Shown: one piece after another, positions 1 through 7,538 of the stretch
Layout: each line of letters opens with the position of its first letter
How positions within the stretch are numbered: position 1 is the first letter of the stretch
Source: CBFHMJ01 sp965656875
Lineage (GTDB): Bacteria > Pseudomonadota > Gammaproteobacteria > Enterobacterales > Alteromonadaceae
Assembly (NCBI GenBank): GCA_965656875.1
Contig: CBFHMJ010000027.1
Coordinates: forward strand, 1 to 64,000
Length of the DNA stretch: 64,000 bases
Direction: 5' to 3'
Translations under genes and position numbers: made by a program
The notes under the pieces: generated by a model
The model's database searches: none
Seen by the model: only the letters and a program-made list of their open reading frames with translations
Told to the model about the DNA's origin: nothing

Positions 1-2
1 AA

Positions 3-716
3 GTAACCAAGAACAATAACGGAAGTGTTTCACTATCAAAATCTAAGCGAAATGACAGCAAAACGACAGATATTGGTGGAGAGGGTAACAAGAAAGTTGC
101 CAATACCGTTAATAAGTTGGATAGTGGCAGTGGCTCAGGACATAGTGGTACCAGTGGAAAATGGAGTTCTGCTTCTCATCATGAAGACCAAACGAAGGTG
201 AGCAAAGAAAGCCCGTATAAAAAGGCATCTGAACTTGAAGTTAGTGAGGACGGCATTGACTTTATTAAAGGTTGGGAGGGATTCAAGTCGAATCCGTATA
301 GAATTAAAAATGAAGATGGCACGCTTGGGAAGTGGACAGTTGGGTATGGTACAGAGATAACTCAAAAAGAATATGATAGCGGTGATTTTCACAATATAGA
401 TGAAGCGAGAGGGGATGAGTTACTTAGAACTCGTGGTCTACCAGACGCTCAGCGAAGGATGCAATCGTTTATTCGAACGAATAATGCGAATATAAGGATG
501 ACACAAGGCCAGTATGATGCTCTATTTAGTCTCACGTATAATACTGGCTATCTAGGAGGAAACAGATTCCCCAAATTCCAAAATCACTTTAAATCCAATA
601 GCTACAAAAAAATGATTAAAGAAACGCAAGATATTGGTCAGCTAGACGGACATAGGAATAGGCGAAGAGCGGAGAGGCGCATGTTCTTATATAATGATTA
701 TTCAGGAAGGCCGTAA
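3..716 (+). CDS. C-terminal part of a modular protein with a GH24 lysozyme domain (5' end outside the window); probable antibacterial effector
   Basis: The reading frame is open from the first bases of the window, so the TTG at 117 is not a real start and the gene begins upstream. About 70 residues of Ser/Gly/Lys-rich, low-complexity linker precede a lysozyme-like domain. That domain has a Glu in GWEGFKSNPYR, then KWTVGYGTEIT (the GYG block after the family Thr) and later the helix TQGQYDALFSLTYNTG, all typical of phage-type GH24 muramidases. Five extra residues (including Glu and Asp) separate the catalytic Glu from the Thr. Linker plus C-terminal muramidase, with a lipoprotein gene following at once, suggests a type VI-secreted or other polymorphic toxin that cleaves peptidoglycan in rival cells. 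A plain prophage endolysin is less likely, because no phage genes are visible and the frame continues upstream. The family call is fairly firm; the effector role is inference. Confidence 0.72.
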   Translation, partial: VTKNNNGSVSLSKSKRNDSKTTDIGGEGNKKVANTVNKLDSGSGSGHSGTSGKWSSASHHEDQTKVSKESPYKKASELEVSEDGIDFIKGWEGFKSNPYRIKNEDGTLGKWTVGYGTEITQKEYDSGDFHNIDEARGDELLRTRGLPDAQRRMQSFIRTNNANIRMTQGQYDALFSLTYNTGYLGGNRFPKFQNHFKSNSYKKMIKETQDIGQLDGHRNRRRAERRMFLYNDYSGRP

Positions 717-1442
717 ATGAAATTTTTTAGTAATTTTTTTATCTTAATTGCATTTTCTATTTCGTCTTGTACTGCTGCTCAAATTGAGTGTGACAATCAA
801 AAGTACAATCTAAACGAATGGAATAATTTAGTAAGTCTTATCAAGTCAAGAGAGTGGAGTTCCCAAATTGATAAACACATTCAGTACCCGGTAAATGTAT
901 TGATAAGTGGGCGAGTTGAGAAGTATAGAGACTCTTTTGAACTTGAAATGGATTGGGATTATATCCTAACAAAGCAAACACTTGCGTACATTAATGAGTC
1001 AACTAACTGTGAAATAGCTAAAACCTTAGGGTTGAAGCATGATAGTAGTACCATTGTTATAACTAAATTAGTATTCCCTCAAGTTGAAAGTGACCGAGTG
1101 TTGAGTGGCTACGGTATTAGTTCGGTAAAAGCATACAAGCAATTTGTCTCGAATATTAATGCAGCAATCGAAGGTAAAGCCTACGCATCTATATCAAATT
1201 CCATTAATTATCCATTTTTTATTGATGTAGAAGGTCAATCAATTAAGGTCTTAAATTCCAATATGTTTTTGGAGTATTCTTCTTATATAATTAGTAATAA
1301 ATTCATTAAATTACTGCAGGCTGCAGGCGACTTGGATACCTTGAATAAGCATCCTAGAGGGCTTATGCTTAATCAGGCGGGGGACATATGGATTGTTCAA
1401 GTCAAAGGTGAGTTAAAGTTGGATTTTGTAGACCTAAACTAG
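717..1442 (+). CDS. Predicted lipoprotein, candidate immunity protein for the upstream lysozyme effector
   Basis: The ATG follows the TAA of the lysozyme gene with no gap, so the two are almost certainly co-translated. The 241-aa product starts with a short basic and hydrophobic leader ending in SISSC (Cys18), which reads as a lipoprotein signal peptide, so the protein should sit on the periplasmic face of a membrane. I do not recognise the rest, which has no enzyme motif I can name. Known peptidoglycan-targeting T6SS effectors are paired with periplasmic or lipoprotein immunity proteins encoded directly downstream; position, leader and size all fit that pattern. Base composition is AT-rich like the lysozyme gene. 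A terminator follows, closing the bicistron. Gene call is strong, immunity role is inference. Confidence 0.7.
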   Translation: MKFFSNFFILIAFSISSCTAAQIECDNQKYNLNEWNNLVSLIKSREWSSQIDKHIQYPVNVLISGRVEKYRDSFELEMDWDYILTKQTLAYINESTNCEIAKTLGLKHDSSTIVITKLVFPQVESDRVLSGYGISSVKAYKQFVSNINAAIEGKAYASISNSINYPFFIDVEGQSIKVLNSNMFLEYSSYIISNKFIKLLQAAGDLDTLNKHPRGLMLNQAGDIWIVQVKGELKLDFVDLN

Positions 1443-1454
1443 GATGCCTTTAGG

Positions 1455-1484
1455 TGCCCTACGCAGTTTTTGGTGGGGCATTTT
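1455..1484 (+). terminator. Rho-independent terminator after the effector/immunity pair
   Basis: An 8-bp stem with one G-U pair (1455-1462 with 1473-1480), a 10-nt loop and four T residues follow. It lies 13 bases past the stop of the lipoprotein gene and closes that transcription unit. Confidence 0.6.
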
Positions 1485-1820
1485 ACTATTTGGGGCAACA
1501 ACCACTCAATCATCACTATTCTTAGACCACATTAACCATCCAAACTATCTAACTACCGAGCACCCAATTATTAAATCATTGGCAATTGCTAGTAATGCTT
1601 AAAAACTAATTTCATGATGATGCTAACAACGAAAAAGGCGTCATGGGGTCAAGTTTTGTTGATGATGGGCAACTGTGAAATCATTAGTAATGGATTGATG
1701 ATGTTGGGAAAATGAGTAGGTTAAGGTAGGACGAACGGTAGAGGTTACTGTTGTACCAGTGGGTTGCAAGCTTCCTTTAATGATGAGCAGCTAGGCAACA
1801 TTGCTGGCTTCTTCAAAGAT
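1485..1820. other. Intergenic stretch between the effector/immunity unit and the IS remnants
   Basis: About 340 bases with no convincing coding frame on either strand. I see no promoter, tRNA or long repeat. It may be decayed sequence, since it separates a toxin-like locus from truncated insertion elements. Confidence 0.4.
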
Positions 1821-2624
1821 TGACGTGGTCAAGCGAATTCACACACCCTAGTTAAGCCGCTTTTCCTCGTTCTGCCATCTCTGCTTCATATTGATTTGGA
1901 CTTCTGTAATCCAGATATGAATGCATCCTGTGGCTGTTATAAAACATCGTGATGTATTGCAGAATATTCTGCTTCGCTTCATGGCGGGTTTGATAGTGTC
2001 GCCACTGCACGCGTTCTTGCTTCAACGTGCCGAAGAAGCTTTCTACTACAGCATTATCCCAGTAGTTACCTTTTCGACTCATACTGCCCGTGATCTGGTG
2101 CAGATTCAGCAACTGTCTGAACTGTCTGCTGGCGTATTGCGAACCACGATCTGAATGGTGAATCAAACCAGCCTGAGGTCTTCGCTGCCACAACGCCATA
2201 GTCAACGCATCACACACAAGTTGGGCGTTCATCCGCGACGACATGCTCTAGCCCACAACTTTGCGTGAGAACAGGTCAATGACAACCGCCAGATATAACC
2301 AACCTTCCCGGGTCCAGACATAGGTGATATCGGACGCGTAAGCCTGGTTGGGCTGTTGTACATCAAATTCGCGGGTCAGCACATTATCGAACACCGGCTG
2401 TTTATGATTGCTGTTGGTGGTCACCTTGTACTTCTTGCGTCGCTTCACGCTAACACCAACCTCTTTCATCAAGGCTCGCGTTCTTTGCTCGCCTGCCGGG
2501 TAGCCCAGAGCATTCAACGCTCGTTTAATACGCCGCACGCCATAGGTAAAGTCGCTGGCTTCAGCAATCTGCTTATTACCATGATGCCGATCACTCAACT
2601 TTCTTTCTGTAGAGCCAGGCACAA
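1821..2624 (-). mobile_element. Truncated IS3-family insertion element
   Basis: The element carries the 3' part of an IS3-type orfB on the minus strand. The left boundary is set tentatively at the TG at 1821, about 30 bases beyond the transposase stop, where an IS3-type terminal repeat starting with TG would be expected. The right end is broken: orfA and the first codons of orfB are absent, and the sequence joins an IS21 istB fragment at about 2624. No target-site duplication can be assigned, and the element cannot move by itself. Confidence 0.6.
1852..2622 (-). pseudogene. IS3-family transposase OrfB, 5'-truncated and interrupted by an amber codon
   Basis: The upstream part contains the HTH_21-like block with FTYGVRRIKRAL and the first catalytic Asp in YASDITYVWT. 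The downstream part contains the second Asp in HHSDRGSQYAS and the Glu in NAVVESFFGTLKQE, completing the DDE integrase core. The parts are in the same frame and are separated by a TAG at 2248-2250. In relatives the position after FSRKVVG is usually Trp, so a single TGG to TAG change explains the break. The N-terminus lacks roughly 20 residues at the junction with the istB fragment, and orfA is missing. Without amber suppression no full transposase is made. Confidence 0.85.
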
Positions 2625-2625
2625 A

Positions 2626-3037
2626 TTAGCTTGAGTGATCGCCATCAGTCAAGATTACACTTACTTTTCGCATTGATTCCCCCTTTAGTTCCAGTCGGGT
2701 TCCACTGTGGACGAGGCGATCTAATATCGCATCTGCATGAGTTGACTCACCGATCATGTCATACCATTTATCCATTAGCAGTTGGCAGGCAATGATCGTC
2801 GATTTTAAATCATATCGAGCGTCCATCAGCTCCAGTAAGTAACTCCGTTGTTGAGCTGTGAGCGGTTCTAATCCCCAGTCGTCTAAAATCAATATCTGTG
2901 CCATAGCAAGCCTGTTCATGAACTTACGGTAACTGCCATCAGCCTGAGAGAGATACATTTTTTCCAGTAGCTCTTTGAGTCTGAAGTAGTAAACGCTATG
3001 GCCTTGTTGACAGAAGTGATGACCCAGTGCCATTGAT
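2626..3037 (-). pseudogene. IS21-family IstB-like ATPase, C-terminal fragment
   Basis: The minus-strand frame reads MALGHHFCQQGHSVYYF, then a Walker B-like ILILDDWGLEPL, then the typical IstB tail with LLDRLVHSG-like spacing, and stops at 2626. The N-terminal half with the Walker A loop (GxGKTH) is missing. Upstream of about 3037 the same frame runs on only as the antisense of the Rhs fragment, so that portion is not IstB. No istA is present. This is the stump of an IS21-type element, about 137 codons of a usual 250, abutting the Rhs fragment on one side and the IS3 fragment on the other. Confidence 0.82.
2755..2776 (+). repeat. 22-bp direct repeat, copy 1 (inside istB fragment)
   Basis: These 22 bases recur exactly at 4509-4530. 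Here they are part of the istB coding sequence (minus strand, encoding MDKWYDM). A further 8-bp match (gagttgac) lies 8 bases upstream in both copies. Confidence 0.85.
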
Positions 3038-4338
3038 GGGAATATGCAGCACTGGGTGGTATCACCCGTTACAGCTATAACAGTACCGGTCAGCCGGTGG
3101 TGATGCAGGATGCGGCCGGCAACCGGATTCTGGCTCAGTGGAATGGTCTGGGGCATAAAACCCGGGTGGATGACCCGAACCAGGGCACCAGCTATTTTAT
3201 TTATAACGGTTTTGGTGAACTGGAGAAGCAGACTGATGCAAACGGCAGGATCACCACGTTTGAGTATGACAAACTGGGGCGGATAACCCGGCGTGTTGCT
3301 GATGGCAGTGTGGCCACCTTCGGGTTCGACCGCCAGAAAAAAGGCCTGCCGGACAGTGAGGCGGAACACGGCATTACCCGAACCTTCGGCTATGATGCAC
3401 TGAGCCGTCCGACGAGCTCCACCGTTACCCTGGACGGTATCAGTCGCACCGTGAAAACGCAGTACGACAGCCACGCGGGTCGCCCGAAGGCACTGGTGTA
3501 TCCGAATGGCCTGACGGTGGCACTGGACTATAACGACCGGGGCGACCTGACGACGGAGCGCAACGCACAGACCGGGTATGTCTACCTGGACATCACGCAG
3601 ACCGATGCGCTGGGCAATGTGACACAGACAACCCTGACGGACGGGCTGTTAACGGCACAGGCGACATACAGCCTGCGCACCGGACAGATGACGGACATCC
3701 GGGTAACGCACACCGCCAGCAGTGCCGACACCCTGCATCATCTGGAATACACGGCGTTTGATGCCTTCGGTAATCTGATACAGCAACAGAACACCCTGAC
3801 CGAGTCCTTCCACTACGACAAGCTGCACCGACTGACCGGGAACACGGTCACGTATGGCGGTCAGACCGTACAACAGATTGACTATGCCTGGGATGCGGTT
3901 GCCACGGTACTGAAACCGGATAACACCCCGGTGTCGTTCAGTTATGACGCCCGGGGCAACCTGACCACCGGCGATGGTCTGACGGCAACGTACAACACCT
4001 GGGATAAACCGACCCGTCTGACCCGCAGTAAACAGGGTATCAGCACCACCATGGCCTTTACCTACGGTGCTGACCTGATGCGTTACAAACAGGTCAGAAC
4101 CACCGACGGTATCTCCTCAACCACGTACTACATCGACAAGTTGTATGAGGAAACTCACACGGCCGGCCGGACTGAGTGGAAAGCCTATATCAGTGATGTG
4201 GCTGTGGTGGGTGAAACACAACAACAGGGCCGGTACATCGCGTTCACCCATAAAGACCGTCTTGGCTCCGGCACCACCTTCACGGACCATCACGGTCAGG
4301 TCGTCGTCGGATCTGCGTTCAAGCAAGGCTTCAAATAA
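3037..4338 (+). pseudogene. Rhs/YD-repeat protein, internal fragment
   Basis: The frame opens right at the istB junction and shows many YD-type repeats (for example ITRYSYNSTGQ, TFEYDKLGRITR, RTFGYDALSRPT, FSYDARGNLTTG), ending near FTHKDRLGSGTTFTDHHG. In intact Rhs proteins the conserved core continues past this point to a variable C-terminal toxin tip; here the frame switches into an IS66 remnant at about 4305 and stops at 4338. Both the N-terminal secretion/PAAR region and the tip are lost, so the GTG at 3097 is not a natural start. The fragment is clearly GC-richer than its neighbours. Intact relatives build a shell that encapsulates a toxin and are often T6SS effectors. This piece is likely a relic, about 430 codons long. 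Confidence 0.8.
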
Positions 4339-4508
4339 CCTGTTCAGGTAATCGAAGGGAACCAGTCCGTTGGCTTTGGCCGTTTTGATGATGCTTTACT
4401 GAGCGCCGCTGGCGGTGTTACTAAAGAGCCAGTTTTTTCGTCCAATGACGAAGGGTTTTATCGCTCGTTCAGTACGGTTGTAATCTAATGCCGAGTTGAC
4501 ATACTGAA
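4308..4508 (-). pseudogene. IS66-family transposase (TnpC), C-terminal remnant
   Basis: On the minus strand the translation reads RTERAIKPFVIGRKNWLFSN, the hallmark C-terminal block of IS66 transposases. An in-frame TAA follows, and then TAKANGLVPFDYLNRLFEALL, which matches the usual tail. The stop and a missing stretch around it show that the gene is degraded. Only the last 65 or so codons survive. It joins the Rhs fragment at one end and a 22-bp istB-identical scrap at the other. Confidence 0.72.
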
Positions 4509-4530
4509 CATGTCATACCATTTATCCATT
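4509..4530 (+). repeat. 22-bp direct repeat, copy 2 (istB scrap beside the IS66 remnant)
   Basis: This is an exact copy of 2755-2776. Sequence homology to istB stops at 4531, so only a scrap is present. It marks the right limit of the accessory region; ordinary chromosomal genes begin about 170 bases later. Confidence 0.85.
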
Positions 4531-4699
4531 GGCTGGAAATATGCAAGTATCATCAATAAATCAATCTCTCATCGTTTCTTCTGCAACAGTCATAAATCAA
4601 CCACTCTCAATTTACCTATGTATTATTATCTTAATACCTCGTTTTTATTATCCTGTGTTGTAATGTGTATCCAACTTATAACCAGACTGAGGAATAACG

Positions 4700-5260
4700 A
4701 TGGCTCGCGTACTGATGATTACAGGTGATTTTGTTGAAGATTACGAAAATATGGTGCCGTTTCAGGCATTAATTGCAAATGGTCATCAGGTTGATGCTGT
4801 TTGTCCGGGCAAGAAAAGCGGGGAGCAAATTGCGACTTCCATTCATGATTTTGAAGGCCAGCAAACTTACTCAGAAAAACGTGGTCATAATTTTGCGCTT
4901 AATGCGACATTTGAAGACGTTAAGCCGGAAGATTACGACGCTTTATATTTACCCGGTGGCAGAGCGCCGGAATATTTGCGTCTGGATGCTGATGTAATTG
5001 CTATGATTCGTTATTTTTTCGACGCAGATAAGCCGGTTGCAGCTATTTGTCATGGCCCTCAGTTATTGACTGCCGCTGATGTTGTGCGGGGTAAAAAAGT
5101 GTCTGCTTATCCTGCGGTTGCTCCTGAAGTATCAATGGCAGGTGGTGAATATGTCGAACTTAACATGGATGAGGCGATCACCGACGGTAAACTGGTAACA
5201 GGTCCGGCGTGGCCAGCGCATCCAGCCTTTTTATCTCAGTTTTATAAACTTTTGGGCTAA
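4700..5260 (+). CDS. DJ-1/PfpI family protein
   Basis: The 186-aa product is a class I glutamine amidotransferase-like DJ-1/PfpI protein. The nucleophile elbow AICHGPQLL gives Cys117-His118, and the conserved acidic residue that sits near the cysteine is probably Glu13 in FVEDYE. Family members act as glyoxalase III/deglycase, protease or chaperone-like stress proteins in the cytoplasm; which activity applies cannot be told here. The start has a good ribosome site (gaggaa, 8 bases upstream). The gene is the first intact one to the right of the IS graveyard and stands alone, followed by the RHH/dld pair. Confidence 0.88.
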   Translation: MARVLMITGDFVEDYENMVPFQALIANGHQVDAVCPGKKSGEQIATSIHDFEGQQTYSEKRGHNFALNATFEDVKPEDYDALYLPGGRAPEYLRLDADVIAMIRYFFDADKPVAAICHGPQLLTAADVVRGKKVSAYPAVAPEVSMAGGEYVELNMDEAITDGKLVTGPAWPAHPAFLSQFYKLLG

Positions 5261-5313
5261 CGTGTTTTTCACATCAGACATCCTAATTCAAGACTAACCC
5301 GGACGGAGTAACT

Positions 5314-5721
5314 ATGTGCCAACTGTTTATTAATGCTGACAGCACAATGTGGACCAGCAAAACGCGTTCATTGCGGATCGATGGGGTGGTGACATCAATT
5401 CGTCTGGAACATTTCTTTTGGGATGTACTGGCTGAAATAGCACATCGTGATGACATGACGGTTAACCAGCTCATCACTAAGCTATATCTTGAATCTCTTG
5501 ATGCCGACCATGATGTTGGCAATTTCACGTCCTTCCTTCGGGTGTGTTGTTCTCGTTATTTATCACTGGTTGCTGATGGCGTGTTAAAGCGCACTGAGCG
5601 TGGAGAGGCGCTACCACCGCTTGCTGGAGTTAATGCATCCGATATCATTGAAGATGAACAGCAACGCACCAATACCCGCCAACTGGCATTTACTGGCAGT
5701 AAACAATCAACGATCAATTGA
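5314..5721 (+). CDS. Ribbon-helix-helix domain protein (RHH_4 type)
   Basis: The 135-aa protein has an N-terminal strand TRSLRIDGVVTSIRLE followed by helices containing FFWDVLAEIAHRDDMTVNQLI and, later, NFTSFLRVCCSRYL. This matches the RHH_4 family (PF13467 as I recall it), whose members are predicted DNA-binding or regulatory proteins of unknown target. The tail after residue 90 is polar and probably disordered. The gene has a GGAG site before its ATG and ends only 7 bases before the D-lactate dehydrogenase start, so the two are probably one operon. It may regulate that operon, but nothing in the sequence proves this. Confidence 0.8.
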   Translation: MCQLFINADSTMWTSKTRSLRIDGVVTSIRLEHFFWDVLAEIAHRDDMTVNQLITKLYLESLDADHDVGNFTSFLRVCCSRYLSLVADGVLKRTERGEALPPLAGVNASDIIEDEQQRTNTRQLAFTGSKQSTIN

Positions 5722-5728
5722 GAGTGCT

Positions 5729-7417
5729 ATGTCTCATCCCGCCATTCCGGCATTTAAACTTATTGTCGGCAAGCAGCAGGTTTTAACTGAAGAACAGCAG
5801 ACTGCGCCTTATCGCAAAGGATTTCGTGAAGGCGAGGGACCGGCACTCGCAGTCGTAAAACCTGCATCACTCGTTGCTATCTGGAAAGTACTACAGATCT
5901 GTGTCGAGCATGATCTAATTGTTATCATGCAGGCCGCAAATACTGGACTCACTGGCGGTTCAACGCCGACTGCGGGTTGTGATCGTCAGACGGTCATTAT
6001 TAACACGACGCTGATTGATACAATCCATTTACTTCCTGAAAAACAAATCCTGGCTTACGCAGGTTCCACGCTTTATCAATTAGAAGCGTTATTACAACCA
6101 CACCAGCGTTCTCCACATTCGGTGATAGGTTCATCGTGTATTGGCGCGTCCATAGTTGGTGGTGTTTGCAATAATTCAGGCGGGGCACTGGTTGAACGCG
6201 GTCCTGCTTATACTGAGTTAGCGTTGTATGCACAGCTGGATCATGATGGAAAATTGCGTCTGGTGAACAACCTTGATATTGATTTGGGGGATTCACCGGA
6301 AGAAATTCTCGGGCGATTAGATAAAGGTCAGTTTTCAGCAAAAGATGTCCATTCAACAGAGAGGAAAGCGTCTGATCATGATTATGCGCACTGGGTTCGG
6401 GATACGCATTCAGATACGCCTGCTCGTTATAATGCTGACCCAAGACGTTTACATGAAGCAAGCGGTTGCGCGGGAAAGTTAGCGGTTTTTGCGGTAAGAC
6501 TGGATAGCTTTTCTAAACCCGACAAGCAAATGACACTGTACATGGGGACCAATTCAGCGGTTACGCTACAACGGGTTCGCAGAGCGCTACTTGAACAAGC
6601 TACATTTCTCCCAATATCAGCCGAATATCTGCATCGGGATATTTTTGAACTGGCTGATCAGTATGGCCGTGAAACTGTGTTGATGATCAAATACTTAGGG
6701 ACTAAATACTTACCTTTGTTTTTTCGACTCAAACGACGTTTAGCAGCAGCGGTAAGTAAAGTCCCCTGGGTAAAAGACAACACGATTGATAAGCTGATAC
6801 GTTGGATTTCGCTACTATTCCCCTCACAGGTGCCGGAACAGTTAAAACGTTGCAATCAACAGTTTGAACATCAATTATTGTTGACAGTTTCGGCGGATAA
6901 TTATCTCGAAACAGGAAAAATACTGGATCGGATACAGCATGACACCGATCTTGATGTTATCCATTGTGATGAGAACGAGGCAAATATGGCGTACTTGCAA
7001 CGGTTTGCTGCTGCGGGTGCTGCTATTCAATATGCATCGATTCATAGTGACGTAGTAGAGGACATTGTAGCGTTAGATATTGCATTGCCTCGAAATACGC
7101 AACAATGGTTTGAAAAGCTACCGCCTGAGTTGGCGAGTAAGATCAGTCATCGATTGTATTATGGTCATTTTTTATGCCATGTATTTCATCAGGATTACCT
7201 GGTAAAAAAAGGAGAAGATCCTCGGCTGGTAAAAGAAGGATTGTTAGCGTTGATTGCAAAGCGTGGTGGCGAATATCCGGCAGAACATAATGTCGGGCAT
7301 TTGTATCAGGCAAAACCAGCGTTAGCTGAAAATTACCAGACACTGGACCCGACGAACAGTTTTAATGCTGGGATCGGGGGGATGAGCAAAGCAAAACATT
7401 ATGGGCATAAGCCCTGA
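5729..7417 (+). CDS. dld: Quinone-dependent D-lactate dehydrogenase
   Basis: The 562-aa protein matches the E. coli Dld type in length and order. It has an N-terminal FAD-binding PCMH domain with NTGLTGGSTP and the SPHSVIGSSCIGASIVGG stretch, then the membrane-associated lactate dehydrogenase domain with a basic cap region. It oxidises D-lactate to pyruvate at the inner membrane and passes electrons to quinone. The open frame extends further upstream, but the ATG at 5729 was chosen because it follows the RHH gene stop by 7 bases and starts at the usual Dld N-terminus (SHPAIPAFKLIVGKQQV). The residues upstream overlap the RHH gene out of frame. A strong terminator follows. Confidence 0.93.
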   Translation: MSHPAIPAFKLIVGKQQVLTEEQQTAPYRKGFREGEGPALAVVKPASLVAIWKVLQICVEHDLIVIMQAANTGLTGGSTPTAGCDRQTVIINTTLIDTIHLLPEKQILAYAGSTLYQLEALLQPHQRSPHSVIGSSCIGASIVGGVCNNSGGALVERGPAYTELALYAQLDHDGKLRLVNNLDIDLGDSPEEILGRLDKGQFSAKDVHSTERKASDHDYAHWVRDTHSDTPARYNADPRRLHEASGCAGKLAVFAVRLDSFSKPDKQMTLYMGTNSAVTLQRVRRALLEQATFLPISAEYLHRDIFELADQYGRETVLMIKYLGTKYLPLFFRLKRRLAAAVSKVPWVKDNTIDKLIRWISLLFPSQVPEQLKRCNQQFEHQLLLTVSADNYLETGKILDRIQHDTDLDVIHCDENEANMAYLQRFAAAGAAIQYASIHSDVVEDIVALDIALPRNTQQWFEKLPPELASKISHRLYYGHFLCHVFHQDYLVKKGEDPRLVKEGLLALIAKRGGEYPAEHNVGHLYQAKPALAENYQTLDPTNSFNAGIGGMSKAKHYGHKP

Positions 7418-7441
7418 TATTTGTAAATTTAAGTGTGGGTC

Positions 7442-7467
7442 AAAAAGGGGCGAAAGCCCCTTTTTTA
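7442..7467. terminator. Bidirectional rho-independent terminator between dld and the M61 peptidase
   Basis: A 10-bp stem (7442-7451 with 7456-7465) closes a gaaa tetraloop, with A-run and T-run on the two sides, so it can serve both converging genes. Confidence 0.9.
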
Positions 7468-7538
7468 TTGATTGTGGGATGAATTACAGAACGCTGCTCA
7501 TTGTATTGCAGTGTTTGATGCTGTGAATGTTAGACCAG

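Noticed and set aside
3040..3474. N-terminal half of the leftward open frame ending at 2626
   Set aside because: It is simply antisense to the Rhs repeats; only the part up to about 3037 resembles IstB.
4510..4728. Small rightward open frame
   Set aside because: It starts in the istB scrap, has no ribosome site or family resemblance and overlaps the PfpI gene start.
5600..5728. Upstream extension of the D-lactate dehydrogenase frame
   Set aside because: It overlaps the RHH gene and adds residues with no similarity to Dld; the ATG at 5729 fits family and spacing.
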